This document shows, piece after piece, positions 10,894 to 24,460 of a stretch of DNA of 64,000 nt. Under the pieces are notes generated by a model. It made no database searches and was not told where the DNA came from. It saw nothing but the letters and a program-made list of their open reading frames with translations. The stretch spans positions 276,886,070-276,950,069 of the forward strand of contig NC_134397.1 in assembly GCF_050003625.1 (NCBI RefSeq), given 5' to 3'. Origin of the DNA: Haematobia irritans (Eukaryota > Arthropoda > Insecta > Diptera > Muscidae). The position numbers were made by a program, and so were the translations under genes. The first letter of the stretch is position 1; each line of letters starts with the position of its first letter.

Positions 10894-11675
10894 TTCACTG
10901 GCAAATCGAGCAACAAAGATCCAAATATAACTAATTGCTGTAGGTAACGGATTAATATAATACCTTTCGAGTTTGAAGCCATTTTCATAAAGTGCAACTC
11001 TAGAATATAGAACGCTCAAAAAGTAAAGTTGTTCATTGGTTACCATATTTAAATTTTTTCAAATTTAATTTTCGAAAATCTGTGATTGCCAAAAATTGTA
11101 CGAGAGTTGCCTAAGAGAACCAAAATGAATATTAATCGTCGTATAAATCTTCATTGTTTTTCAAAATATTTCTCATTGAGATCTTTATACTTTTTTTACA
11201 CTTGTGTTTAACCAATTGTCGAAGCAATTTTGCCACTGCGATTGAGGTATCGCCAAAACACACATTCTGGACGCATGAACAGTTCCTTCTTTTGGTGGCG
11301 AAAAGACGACTGATGTTTACTTTTGGGCACACGATTCATCAAAACTCTTTTACTTCAAGCATAACATAATTTATACTTGAAGCCGAGTCTCAATGTGAAA
11401 ATTTAAGTTGTGGTTAAAACTTTTGTGAAGCACTTCGACACCGATAAAAAGTAGAAAAACGAACGAAGTTCGTATTAGTTTCCCAGTACCAAGTAGGCAG
11501 AGAGAGAATTACATCATAATTACATCCACAGTGTAATTTGAATCTTCCTTCAGACCACATATGGATCTGTAGAAAAACGTTAGGCCTCCAGATCCATTAA
11601 AAAAGACTGTGGTATTCTTCAGGAGCATATACAAAATATAACATCTGACTGTGTTATTATACACTAGATCAAAAG
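10894..11675. other. No gene seen; small family A relic
   Basis: At about 11345-11410 the string CATAACATAATTTATACTTG and neighbours match the reverse complement of the middle of family A. Short opposing frames at 11132-11369 show no domain. Confidence 0.45.
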
Positions 11676-11682
11676 ATATGGT

Positions 11683-12015
11683 GCACTAGTTAGCATGCCC
11701 ACCATGTCTACATACGGCGTTGCGTCACCCTGTTGCGAACGAAAACCAAAAAGTTTTTCTGCGGTGTATTATCCCCTCTCAGTAATGCTGGTCATATTTT
11801 TGAGTGTTCCGAAGCTTCTCTAAGTGAGTTCACCGCAATGTGGAACGCCGTTTGGACTCTGCTATAAAAAATAGGTCCTTTGTCATTGAGCTACACATAA
11901 AATCAGGCAATACTCACTGATAAGAGAGAATTTAACCACTGTCGTATGAAAATGGAATGAATAGTCAAAGTAAGCTTGAAATATCGAAAGTAAGCCTGAA
12001 ATACTGATTATATTG
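11683..12015 (+). mobile_element. tRNA-derived SINE, old degenerate copy
   Basis: Follows the SINE consensus of the copies at 26718 and 60939: GTTAGCATGCCCACC head, GTAATGCTGGTCATATTT, GAAGCTTCTCTAAGTG, GTGGAACGCCGTTTGGACTC, GATAAGAGAGAA. The B-box has mutated (CACCCTGTTGCG replaces the GGTTCGATTCC region) and the AACCT tail is lost. Confidence 0.65.
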
Positions 12016-12836
12016 GCCCTGAAGTCACTAGGGTCCATACAACCGGTCCATAGGGTTTTTTTTCTCCTGAAAGACCATTGAGTTTTTTTTCCCAAACTCA
12101 ATGCCTTACGCAGAAGTAAATTTAATCGGATGCGATATCAGTATATGCCCTTGAACTTTAACTGGGATACCCAGTAAAAAAAAAGCGTCGCCAAAAAAGT
12201 AGTGAAAATGTTCTTTTTGGATCCGGAAGTAGTGCAAAGTTGGCGCAGAAGCGATGAATTTAACATGGGCTTGTCATAGGATGGATTTCAACAGCCGTTG
12301 CACTGAATTTGCATCACTTCTTACTCTGTGATTCGAATTCAGTGTGTTGGATGTGAATTAAAAAATGTTTTCATATTTTGACAAAAAAATAATTTTTTAA
12401 AATTTTTCATGATTTTTATTACATTCTAACGCTTGTCCGAAATGTTTGAATGAAAATATTTTGAAAAATTCGCAATATTTCTTGGATTTCAAATTTTTTT
12501 CGACAAAATTTCAATAATTTGTACCATGTTTTTAATGCTTACTCTGTTTTTAACCTTTTTGAAACAAACAAAAAATAATAATTACCCATTAAAAATAAAA
12601 AGCTAGTTATAAATAATTGAATTAGTAGAATTTCCTTTGAAGTTAAAATAAAGAACATCTTTGGGAGTACATCTTTTGGAAGTGCTTTTAAAGTTCTTCT
12701 AAAGGCTCAACTTTAAAAGCACTTCCAAAATTGTTCTCCCAAAGAAGTTCTTCATTTAAACTGCACAGGAAGTCCATTTGAGTCAATTTTTTATAACTCG
12801 CTTTTTTCATATTTCTAATGGGAAATTTAAATATTT

Positions 12837-14390
<1,554 letters not shown>

Positions 14391-14631
14391 TGAGGATACA
14401 GATGGTGCACTGATCACGAAAATTGTCTTAATTATTAATTCATGTCCAAAACACTGAATTCGCATAACACCTTAAGAAGTTATGCAAATTCAGTGCAACG
14501 GCTGTTGAAATGGTGGACATCCGCCCTATGACAAGCCCATGTTATATACATCGTTACTGTGCCAATTTTGCACAACTTCCGGATCCAAAAAGAACATTTT
14601 CACTACTTTTTGGGCGACGCTTTTTACTGGG

Positions 14632-17058
14632 ATATAATTATATAAAGACCCTACATAAACTTATCCCCAGATTAGTGGCAAATTCGGAGTATTATGAGTA
14701 CATGCCTTTCAAATAGAAGACTGCCTCAAGAAGTTGTAACACACCTTGCTATCGACTGCTGTTGCCACAATCCAGGTAATTCGGTTGTGGATGTCAGTCT
14801 TTAGCAAAATTTTGTGCTGGTGGTTACACGCTATAGGCTCTTTCGACCGTATATCTTTGTTTTTGTGTTTTTGTAATTGAAGTAGATAGAAGCAAAGTGG
14901 TCCATAAGCTATAAAGAATTTTTAAAGCCAGATACAAATCATTGAATATTACTCGATTTCTTTAAAATCATAAGATTGTGTTGTCTCCCGTGTCAAGTTT
15001 CTCAATGAAATTTCACAGAACACTGTTCTAAATTGCTGTTCAACTTACATTTCTAGAGGTTAAAACATTGCAAACAAGTGTGATTTGTTCAAAAAGTACC
15101 AGTAAAAAGGTTCAATTTTTTTTTTTGCATTACAGTTTGTTTGCGAATGAGGAAGAAATAAAAAAAAAACGAAACGAGCAAGACCAAACACAAACTTTGT
15201 CCTTTGACATGGCCCTCTTCATCATCAGCATCAGCATATTCGCATACTGTTTCATATAATCAACACCATCTCCTTAATTTTCATTTACAAAAAAGGTACC
15301 TTGCCAAGGCGAGCGGAAGTAGAGACAAATATACAAAGTACTCTGACATACGGTGTGTATTAGGGTAGCTTACGTGGGCTCATTTACTTCTAACACTGAT
15401 GACGACGACTTTGCTGATTTAGCTGACGATGATGACTTTAATTCTGATGTTGATTTCTCCGCTAATGATGAGTTGTTAGTTACTGTTGCTGTTGTTGTTG
15501 GTTCTTCAAATTGTAACCTTTCGCCCTCATCGTAACTAACACACACATGGAGTTTATGTGTATGGGTATGTGTAAGCTTTTGCGAATATGAAGGAAATTT
15601 TATTTGAAAGCCCGTTTCCGGAACTTGAATTGACGTTGTGTTAAAATCATACGAGGGATATAATGCATGCATGTATCACATACAAATAATTTATAATGAA
15701 TTTCTACCAAAAAATATCCACATACATTATGCGATCCTTTTACGTTCATAATTTTCTTTTTTTTTGTCAGGGTGCGGGGTGGTGTGGAATAAATGGCATT
15801 GTATATAGCTATGTAGAAGCTCGGGGCTATGGATGAGGCAATAGAGGGATAAGTATAAAGTAAAGCAGGGGAAGTTAAATGTTGCTGCTGTTGATGATAA
15901 ACAACGGCCCATTCGTTAGCTTAGGCAAATTTTGATAAGTGATGGGGGTAATAGGAGCTGAGATTGAGAAGTATCCACGCTGTTACAATGAGCCAAAATA
16001 ACTTTAGAATTCTTTAATGTTTTCGGAAAATTATGGAACAGCAAAGAGCAAAATTCATTACAAACTTGATATAATCAAAAGAAGGGGGTATTTGAGGAAT
16101 AACATATGCAAACTCGCTTATTCGGCAAAGTATGTTTTATGTGTTTTAAATTAAAATCTTAATGGGTACTTGCTTGAGAAATATAAAAAAAAAAATAAAA
16201 TGAAAACACATTTAAACATATGTGAAGTTTTTCATGAAAGCGAGATTTTTTTATGCTGTTTCTATAGCTCCTCCCGATTAACTGTCAAAATAGCATAAAC
16301 CTAATTGTTTGCCTAAGTCTTTTCCATTTGTTTTTGTTTTCTCAACAAATCTGAGAAACAAAAACAAAATGTCATTGCAATGTTTTCATTGGCGAGGAGC
16401 AAAAAAGTAAAGTTTTTTTTCATTTGGCCTAAACGAACTCATTAAAATTCTTTTTCATTTGCAAATCTCTTAAACAGAATAGCTAAAATATAATTAACAA
16501 ATTTTTATCACAAAAAAGAGATTACTGATACAAGGGTGTTTAGATCAGAACTTGAGAATTCACTTTTCAAATGTCAGAGGCAATGAACAATCTGCCATTT
16601 ATTAACAACGATAATAAATGGCATATTCTGTAAAATCTGACACTAGTAAGGCATACACCTATGCAGCATTTATAGACCAGTATGCACGCGCATTTAAAGA
16701 AACTTGGTTTAAGGTAAACAAGAATATGCGACTTGAAAAAATCGGATGCTCCCTTTCTTACAAGTGAAACAATGTTGGTCCTTAAAACTAGTTTCGATTT
16801 GTTATCACATTATATGTTATTGACTAGAAACAATCATGTGAATTCAGCAAGTCTGGGAAGAATAATTCTCGTATGTAATTTCCATAAGAAATTAGCATAT
16901 AAGACAGCCAATGAATCATCTCCTACACTACACAAATGTTCCAAAGCTTGTATAGTCAGGCTTGTGTAGATTGGTATCTGGCATTTTCTTTTCAATAACT
17001 TTATAGTATCAATTAATCGTCTCGTCAGATAAGCTCGAATAAATATTGTAATAGTATG
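14632..17058. other. No gene seen; long spacer with low-complexity tracts
   Basis: GATGAC-type trinucleotide sequence at about 15398-15450 gives an Asp-rich frame and, on the other strand, a Ser-rich one (100 codons, 15370-15672); both follow from the repeat. Nothing else was recognised. The GC content is slightly more varied here than in the surrounding repeats, so conserved non-coding sequence is possible. Confidence 0.45.
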
Positions 17059-17060
17059 TA

Positions 17061-18400
17061 CACAGAAAAAAATATTGTCGTGAGGTCAAAGATTTCATGT
17101 CTTTAAAATACGAATGTAAATTTTGCTTAGCATAGAACACGCATTTCTGTAATATAACGTTTTTTTCCTTGTCCAAAAGTCGATAAACTTTTCAATGAAG
17201 TCGTACACAGAAAAAAATATCACCAAAATATTTCCAATTAAAAAGTTAATTGAAGTTGAAAATTTTTTCAATTAATAAATTAATTGATACAATTAACTTT
17301 TTAATAATGATAGAAACATTAAGTTAATTAAGTCAATGATTGAAAATTTTAAAATTTGGAATTAAAAAATTAATTGATACAATTAACTTTTTAATCTAAT
17401 TCGGAAGACTAATTAAAATTGTATTTCAAACAATCATTTGTTAATCCAAATAAAAACTCTAAGCCAATTCAGAAAGTAATTAAAAATAGTTACCTTTTTT
17501 AATTAATAAATTAATTGAGTTTTGCAATCAACATCAATTAAATTTTTAATTGAATCAATTAAAAAAATTAATTGAAATTTGCTGAAAAAATCAATTAATT
17601 TTTTAATCAAGAATTTTTTCTATGCCCAATTAAAACTGTGATTGATACTATCATTTTCGTGATTGAAGACATTTCAATTAAAAAATTAATTGGATCAATT
17701 AATTTGGTGATTGAATCAGAAAAATTTTTTTTTGTGTGTATTGTCCTTTTAATTAAGTGATTTGACTTAAAAATGGGTATTATAACAAGAAAGAAAAAAT
17801 GCTTGGGCTAAGGTCAAATTGACTTTAATAATTCAGAAAAATTCTTTAAATTTAATGAAATTGTCTTTTAATTTGTTGTCTTTTTGCATCTTGACTACAA
17901 AGCAAAAAATCGTTCAAAAAGAGGAAATGTTTTTCAAAACTTCATTTTAAAGATATTTTTTACTTGAAACGTAGCATAATTTCTACTTAATTTGGAAAAT
18001 AAAGTTGTTGTTAACTCGTTCTTAAAGGACTTTTATAGCATATGAAGAAAAAAGCTGAGAAAGCGAAAAATTAAAATTTTCTTAATTCCAAAAAAACTTT
18101 AAACCAAAGACGCTAAATCTTCAAAATAAGTCTTAGCCTATATTTGAAGCGTTTTTATCTTAAATCTAAAGTTTCAATATTTCAGTTAATTTAAGGACCA
18201 TTTCTTTAAATCAAAAATGTGTTTCTTTACTTTAAGGAAAATTGGCCTTAGTTCAAAGACATGCGACGTTAACGGAGGGATGCAAATTTACAAAATCTGT
18301 GTCCTAAATATAATGAAAAAAATTTTTCAAGCAAAGATTAAAAACTTTATTTTAATTAAAATTTCATTATTTTAAAGAAATTTGTCCTTAATATTTTGTA
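17061..18400 (-). mobile_element. Family A MITE, chimeric inverted copy (interrupted)
   Basis: Starts CACAGAAAAAAATATTGTCG after TA and follows the reverse complement of family A (compare 18965-19619) down to about 18095. It then switches to sequence in the opposite sense that matches the second half of the family A2 copy at 19754-20262 (AACTTTAAACCAAAGACGCT near 18105). The 17206-17738 MITE is nested inside. Confidence 0.6.
17206..17738 (+). mobile_element. AATTAA-rich MITE, 533 bp, nested in family A with TA duplication
   Basis: Ends CACAGAAAAAAATATCACC and TTTTTTTTTGTGTG, flanked by TA at 17204-17205 and 17739-17740. Intact family A copies read straight through TCGTATTGTCC at this point, so a single TA has been duplicated by the insertion. 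The interior is dense AATTAA palindromes. TA duplication fits a Tc1/mariner-type MITE. Non-coding. Confidence 0.8.
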
Positions 18401-18572
18401 AATTTAGGTTGTGTAATCTTTAATTAATAGAGAAATTGGAAAAGGCTAAAACAAGTACACGATTTTAAAGATTTCTGAATCCAGATACCGGAATTGAGTA
18501 TATGAGTAATTTTTGGAACTTGGAAAAAAATTTCAATCATAATGAAAACAAGGGCTAATGTACTTCAGTTGA

Positions 18573-18830
18573 ATGGAAACAAATTTGGAGTTGAAGGACA
18601 CGAATGTACCATCGGCAAATAAAAGAGAAGTTGAAGATTTGCATCGTTTCATAGCCAAATGTCCAATCTTACGAGAATTCAGGGTGAGGTATTTGGGCGG
18701 TACATATGTTAATGAAAATGAGTTAATAACCATTCTAAATGGTAATTTTGATGATGGATGGGAGAGGTTGTATAACTATGTGCGTAGTGCTCTTATGTAT
18801 AGAACACATATAATCAGAGAGCAATTTTAA
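18573..18830 (+). CDS. Hypothetical 85-codon ORF, unrecognised
   Basis: I do not recognise this frame with certainty. It starts at an ATG placed directly after an in-frame TGA and ends at TAA. The composition is protein-like rather than repeat-like: a charged N-terminus (LELKDTNVPSANKREVED), then LHRFIAKCPILREFRVRYL, then YVNENELITILNG and WERLYNYVRSALMYRTH. The 'CPxLREF' pattern resembles a leucine-rich repeat of the F-box-associated kind, but one motif is weak evidence. It has no signal peptide or membrane segment. It sits in unique sequence between two family A copies, with no clear splice sites, polyadenylation signal or neighbouring exons. It may be a fragment of a decayed gene, a real short gene, or chance. 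Confidence 0.3.
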   Translation: METNLELKDTNVPSANKREVEDLHRFIAKCPILREFRVRYLGGTYVNENELITILNGNFDDGWERLYNYVRSALMYRTHIIREQF

Positions 18831-18964
18831 TAGTGTAATATATATCAAATATATAGATTAGATTATTTAACAGCAAAATAGCAAACTAGGGTATTTGACA
18901 GACAACTTAAAAGTTATTGTCATTAAGATTCTAAAGATTCTTTTATAATTTAACCACAACTGTA

Positions 18965-19619
18965 CATTGAAAAAAAAGCATACTCGGTTCCAAAGATCTT
19001 GTCTTTACTTTAAAGAATTTGGTTTTGATTCCTAGCCAAAGAAGCGGAGAATACAAGTAAGGATACTTTTAAGATACAATTCTCTTTTAAATTTAGGTTT
19101 TGTGTGCTTGCTTCTAGGAAGCAAATTTTAATTTTTCGGTTTCTCAGCTTTTTTCTTCATATGCTATAAAAGTCCTTTAAAAACGAGTTAACAGCAACTT
19201 AATTTTCTAAATAAGGACTCGACTTCCAGTAGAAATTATGTTATGTTTGAAGTAAAAAACTTCTTTAAAATAAAGTTTTGAAAAACATGTCCTATATTTG
19301 AACAATTTTTTGCTTTGTAGTCAAGATGCAAAAAGACAACAAATTTAAAGACAATTTCATTAAATTTAAAGAATTTTTCTGAATTATTAAAGTCAAGTTG
19401 ACCTTAGCCTATAAATTTTTTCTTTCATGTTAAGATACCCATTTTTAAGTCAAAGCACTTAATTATAAGGACAATACGACTTCATTGAAAAGTTTATCGA
19501 CTTTTGGACAAAGAAAATAACTTTATTTTACAGAAATGCGTCTTCTACGCTAAGCAAAATTTGTATTCGTATTTTAAAGACATGAAATCTTTGACCTCAC
19601 GACAATATTTTTTTCAGTG
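18965..19619 (+). mobile_element. Family A MITE, complete copy, 655 bp
   Basis: Termini CATTGAAAAAAAAGC and ATATTTTTTTCAGTG lie between TA (18963-18964) and TA (19620-19621). The left end begins the CATACTCGGTTCCAAAGA block and the right end finishes GACCTCACGACAATAT. Non-coding. TA duplication and short inverted ends make it a Tc1/mariner-type MITE by inference. Confidence 0.8.
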
Positions 19620-19753
19620 TATATTGAGAAATTTTGAATTGTAAAACAATGTGGAAACAAAATAAAATCTATATATCTTTAATATCACGTTAATATTTTT
19701 TCAGTGTATCAAGACAATTGGTCGACTATGAATTTCAGCACGACTCAGAATAT

Positions 19754-20262
19754 ACACTTAAAAAAAAGTTTACTTGGATTTAAAGATTTTGACTTTCCCT
19801 TAAGGATTTTGGCATTGATTGCGGGCCATGGATGCGGTATTTTAATACAAAGACATTTTTTGTGAACATGCTTGCTTTAAATAACATTAAAATTAGGATA
19901 CATATCTGATGTATCGAATTTGCATTCTCTTTTTGCGATATATTATTAGAGCTATTCGTTTACAAATGAATGCGAATTTAAAAATCCAAATTATAGTAGA
20001 TACTTCAAAGAAAAAATGTTGTCCTAATTCGGAAAAAAACTTTATGCCAAACGTGCAATGTTCTTAACATAAGACTTAACTTATTTTTGAAGCCTTTTTA
20101 ATTTAAATCTAAAGATTCAACATATCAGTTAATTTAAAAACGATTTTTCTAAATCGTAACATTAAGAAAAAGTTTCCTTAAGTTGCTTTGGACTATACGA
20201 CTTTAAAAAAGGACATAATTTCTAAGATTTGTGTCCTGAAACGGTATAATTACTAAGGGTTT
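19754..20262 (+). mobile_element. Family A2 MITE, diverged relative of family A
   Basis: Starts TACACTTAAAAAAAAGTTTA and repeats the order of family A in diverged form (GGATTTAAAGATTTTGAC, GGCATTGATTGCGGGCCA). It continues with CAAACGTGCAATGTTC and GATTTGTGTCCTGAAACG, which recur near 18110-18300. The right end is not clean because a HINE follows. Confidence 0.5.
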
Positions 20263-20269
20263 AAAAAAA

Positions 20270-21570
20270 ACAAGTATATACGGCCGTAAGTTCGGCCAGG
20301 CCGAATCTTATGTACCCTCCACCATGGATTGCGTAGAAACTTCTACGAAAGACTGTCATCCACAATCGAAATACTTGGATTGTGGTATCTTAAAACTTCT
20401 TAACATCGTTTTCTAAATTGTGAGTTAGTCCATAGGTGGTATATATTAGACAAAAAAGTTATGTATAGGTAAGTCTACAAATAATTAAATAATTAATAAA
20501 AACTTTTTGCACGGTACGTAGAGAGCCAGAATTGAAATGTGGGGTCACTTATATGGGGGCTATATATAATTATGAACTTGATATGGACCAATTTTTGTGT
20601 GATTGGAAATCGATGTATCTGAGGGATATATATATAACTATAGACCGATATGGACCTAGTTAGGCATGGTTGTTAACGGCCATATACTAGCACAATGTAC
20701 CAAATTTCAACTCACTCGGATGAAATTTGCTCCTCCAAGAGGCTCCAAAACCAAATCTCAGCCGGATCGGATAAAATTTGCTTCTCTTAGAGGCCTCGCA
20801 AGCCAAATCGGCGGATCGGTTTATATGGGGGCTATATATAATTATGGACCGATGTGGACCAATTTTTGCATGGTTGTTAGAGCCCATATACTTACACCAT
20901 GTACCAAATCTCAGCCGGATCGGATAAAATTTGCTTCTCTTAGAGGCCTCGCAAGCCAAATCGGGGGATCGGTTTATATGGGAGCTATATATAATTATGG
21001 ACCGATGTGGACCAATTTTTGCATGGTTGTTAGAGCCCATATACTTACACCATGTACCAAATCTCAGCCGGATCGGATAAAATTTGCTTCTCTTAGAGGC
21101 CTCGCAAGCCAAATCGGGGGATCGGTTTATATGGGAGCTATATATAATTATGGACCGATGTGGACCAATTTTTGCATGGTTGTTAGAGCCCATATACTTA
21201 CACCATGTACCAAATTTCAGCCGGATCGGATGAAATTTGCTTCTCTTAGAGGCCTCGAAAGCCAAATTTGGGGGTCCGTTTATATGGGGGCTATACGTAA
21301 AAGTGGACCGATATGGCCCATTTGCAATACCATCCGACCTTCGTCAATAACAACTACTTGTGCCAAGTTTCAAGTCGATAGCTTGTTTCGTTCGGAAGTT
21401 AGCGTGATTTCAACAGACAGACGGACGGACGGACATGCTCAGATCGACTCAGAATTTCACCACGACCCAGAATATATGTACTTTATGGGGTCTTAGAGCA
21501 ATATTTCGATGTGTTACAAACGGAATGACAAAGTTAATATACCCCCCATCCTATGGTGGTGGGTATAAAA
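20270..21570 (-). mobile_element. HINE (DINE-1-like), family 1, near-complete
   Basis: In element orientation the 3' end is TTCGGCCTGGCCGAA (7-bp stem, one-base loop) followed by ACTTACGGCCGTATATACTT and GTT. The 5' end is the TATACCC...GGGTATA hairpin at about 21541-21566. Subterminal inverted repeats CCCTCCACCATGG and CCCACCACCATAGG lie inside both ends. Four internal units are spaced at exactly 153 bp (CTTCTCTTAGAGGCC at 20781, 20934, 21087, 21240). Because 153 is divisible by 3, long frames stay open on both strands. They are not treated as genes. Confidence 0.8.
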
Positions 21571-22580
21571 AACATTTAAAGCGTTAGTTTTTTACACACC
21601 TTTATTATTTTATATTTACCAACTGTATCATTAAATATATATAATTTTTAGCATCAATCAATTGAAAAAAATTTAATTTGTTTGGAAAATATTACGGGTT
21701 CCTCAATATGAGGGCTATATTATTCAAGTTGAAATGGTCTGATGGCATAATATCATAGCTCTATTTTATGTTCTTTTGCACAAATTAACTTTAATGTCTT
21801 ACTTGACCCAAATGAGTTCATTAAGAGAGAATTCGTTAATTAATCAGTCAACATGCAGGACTCTTTTTTTTTAATGGTCACTCACTGATGGTTACAATAT
21901 TTGCATGTTTGTTTATGTAATTGCCTTTAAGACCGCTCTCCATAAAAAAACGAAATTCCTTTGCAGGTATTTTACTGACGATGTTAAAGTTGTTGTAGTT
22001 TTTGGTTTTAATTTGTTGCTATTTTTTAACAATTTTATTAGCTCACATATAGGAAAACCCGACAAGTGCTGCTTCACATGCAACCACACCAATTTCTTCA
22101 CATTTTATGAATATGAATTGTGTGCCACATATGTAGCCTTAGGTTAATATCCTAATTGATTTCCCATGTTTTCGCATTTTCATACATGCATAGTTGAAAA
22201 ATACTTCAAGGAACTCAAGTAGGAAACAGGAAGAAAAATGATGGAGGGCTCTTATAAAGAAAGAGCTAAATAACACATGGAGAAAATATTGTAGTAAGCA
22301 CAGAGAGTTGTTATCCTTAAAAGGACATATTCTTTACATATAAGAAATTTCCATGGAACCGAACAGGTCATCTAGGCTTTAATAAATCTGACCCACATCT
22401 TACATATCAAGGGTTCGTCTTTAAATTCTACGATTTTTGTTTTGCAGGATAAAAGAAAATTCAATTAGAATTACATAATCTTTGATTTATTATTTTTTTT
22501 TTCATTACCTCCAGTGTATAAAATTTACGCCCCTCCCTTACACTCATATGTCTTGTTATTAAGGCAAATTTACCACAAAG
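21571..22580. other. No gene seen
   Basis: AT-rich. The opposed frames at 21905-22147 show no motif. Nothing else recognised. Confidence 0.5.
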
Positions 22581-22617
22581 AAGAAAAACATTTTTGATTT
22601 AAAGATCAAAACATTAA

Positions 22618-22650
22618 ATTACACGAGATGTTGAATCATTGGATTAAGAC
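22618..22650 (+). repeat. 33-bp direct repeat flanking the mariner block (partner 24052-24084)
   Basis: ATTACACGAGAT, then G or A, then TTGAATCATTGGATTAAGAC. It occurs immediately before the mariner and again about 120 bp after it, with one mismatch. Confidence 0.8.
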
Positions 22651-22653
22651 ATA

Positions 22654-23930
22654 ACAGGTTGGCTGATAAGTCCCCGGTCTGACACATAGATGGCGTCGCT
22701 AGTATTAAATGCATATTAAATGATTCGTGCCAAAATTTGACGTCTGTAAGTAAATTAGTTTGTGAGATAGAGCGTCTTTTGTGAAGCTACTTTTGTTATT
22801 GTGAAAAAATTGAAAAAAAAGGAATTTCGTGTTTTGATAAAATACTGTTTTCTGAAGGGAAAAAATACGGTGGAAGCAAAAAATTGGCTTGATAATGAGT
22901 TTCCGGACTCTGCCCCAGGGAAATCAAAAATAATTGATTGGTATGCAAAATTCAAGCGTGGTGAAATGAGCACGGAGGACGGTGAATGCAGTGGACGCCC
23001 GAAAGAGGTGGTTACCGACGAAAACATCAAAAAAATCCACAAAATGATTTTGAATGACCGTAAAATGAAGTTGATGGAGATAGCAGAGGCCTTAAAGATA
23101 TCAAAGGAACGTGTTGGTCATATCATTCATCAATATTTGGATATACGGAAGCTCTGTGCAAAATGGGTGCCGCGCGAGCTCACATTTGACCAAAAACAAC
23201 AACGTGCTGATGATTCTGAGCGGTGTTTGCAGCTGTTAACTCGTATTACATTCGAGTTTTTTCGTCGATATGTGACAATGGATGAAACATGGCTCTATCA
23301 CTACACTCCTGAGTCCAATCGAGAGTCGGCTGCGTGGGCAGCGACCGGTGAACCGTCTCCGAAGCGTGGAAAGACTCAAAAGTCCGCTGGAAATGTAATG
23401 TAGTCCGCTGTTTTTTTTTTTAGGATGCGCATGGAATAATTTTTATCGATTATCTTGAGAAGGGAAAACCCATGAACAGTGACTATTATATGGCGTTTTT
23501 GGAGCGTTTGAAGGTCGAAATCGCGGCAAAACGGCCCCATCTGAAGAAGAAAACAGTGTTGTTCAGTCAAGACAACGCACCGTGCCACAAGTCATTGAGA
23601 ACGATGGCAAAATTTCATGAATTGGGCTTCGAATTGCTTCTCCACCACCGTACTCTCCAGATATGGCCCCCAGTGACTTTTTCTTGTTCTCAGACCTCAA
23701 AAGGATGCTCGCAGGGAAAAAATGTGGCTCCAATGAAGAGGTGATCGCCGAAACTGAGGCCCATTTTGAGGCAAAACCGAAGGAGTATACCAAAATGGTA
23801 TCAAAAAATTGAAAGGTCGTTATAATCGTTGTATCGCTCTTGAAGGGAACTATGTTGAATAATAAAAACAAATTTTGACAAAAAAAATGTGTTTTTCTTT
23901 GTTAGACCGGGGACTTTTCAGCCAATCTGT
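22654..23930 (+). mobile_element. irritans-type mariner (Himar1-like), 1277 bp
   Basis: The 27-bp inverted ends start ACAGGTTGGCTGATAAGTCC on the left and finish with the imperfect complement at 23904-23930, between TA (22652-22653) and TA (23931-23932). End sequence and transposase are of the Himar1 type. The right end has two or three mutations relative to the left. The length is close to a full element, so damage is by small changes. Confidence 0.93.
22810..23862 (+). pseudogene. mariner (irritans subfamily) transposase, frame-broken
   Basis: This would be the enzyme that cuts and pastes mariner at TA. The expected ATG is TTG at 22810; the frame is open from GTG at 22801. Visible parts: N-terminal DNA-binding region (EFRVLIKYCFLKGKNTVEAK, residues about 8-27), the linker, then VTMDETW with the first catalytic Asp. 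The frame stops at 23401 next to an expanded T run, and resumes in another frame with SQDNAPCHKS (second Asp). A second shift near 23640 puts PYSPDMAPSDFFLF (third Asp, DD34D pattern) in a third frame. All three catalytic Asp codons survive, spread over three frames. The end is a TAA at 23860. It is dead but fairly young. Confidence 0.9.
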
Positions 23931-23932
23931 TA

Positions 23933-24051
23933 TATGGAAATCTGAACCGATTTCTTCCAAAATCAATAGGGTTCCATTCTGAGCCAAAACATATACTTGT
24001 GCCAAATTTGAAGTCGTTTGGACTAAAACTGCGACCTAGACTCTGATTACA
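23933..24051 (+). mobile_element. HINE family 3 fragment
   Basis: GGAAATCTGAACCGATTTCT through GAAGTCGTTTGGACTAAAAC and CGACCTAGACT matches the 5' part of the family 3 HINE copies at 31040-31140 and 49180-49270. It lies between the mariner and the second 33-bp direct repeat. Confidence 0.65.
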
Positions 24052-24129
24052 ATTACACGAGATATTGAATCATTGGATTAAGACCTATTTGCAAAGATAC
24101 GGCTTATTTAAATAAACATAAAACGAAGT

Positions 24130-24460
24130 AAAAATTGTGTCAACAAAAAAAAAAAAAAAATAACCAAAGATGATAAATTCTCAAAATAAATCTCAGTCCA
24201 TATTTAAAGCGTTTTAATCTTAAATCAAAAATATGTTTCTTTACTTTAAGGAAACTTCTAATTTTTCATTATATTTGAATTTTGTATACTGTCATTTATT
24301 TGTACATGAATATTTTTGGAGGATATAAGAATGAGATGTGTATCCTAGTTTTAATTTTACAGAGTTTAGATTTGAAGGTAGATAGCTTTAAAAAAATGTA
24401 TTCATATATAAAATGTATTCATACTTTACAATTAATTATTTAAACTGTTTTTTTAGTGTA
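24130..24460 (+). mobile_element. Family A2 fragment
   Basis: Shares AACCAAAGATGATAAATTCT, CCATATTTAAAGCGTTTTAA and TTTCTTTACTTTAAGGAAA with 18105-18245, and ends TTTTTTTAGTGTA near 24460 like the A-type right end. Confidence 0.5.

Noticed and set aside
15353..15672. Asp-rich and Ser-rich opposing frames
   Set aside because: Both result from a GATGAC-type repeat.
20666..21496. 276-codon ORF as a protein-coding gene
   Set aside because: It spans HINE repeats whose 153-bp period keeps frames open on both strands. No domain is seen and other copies are broken.
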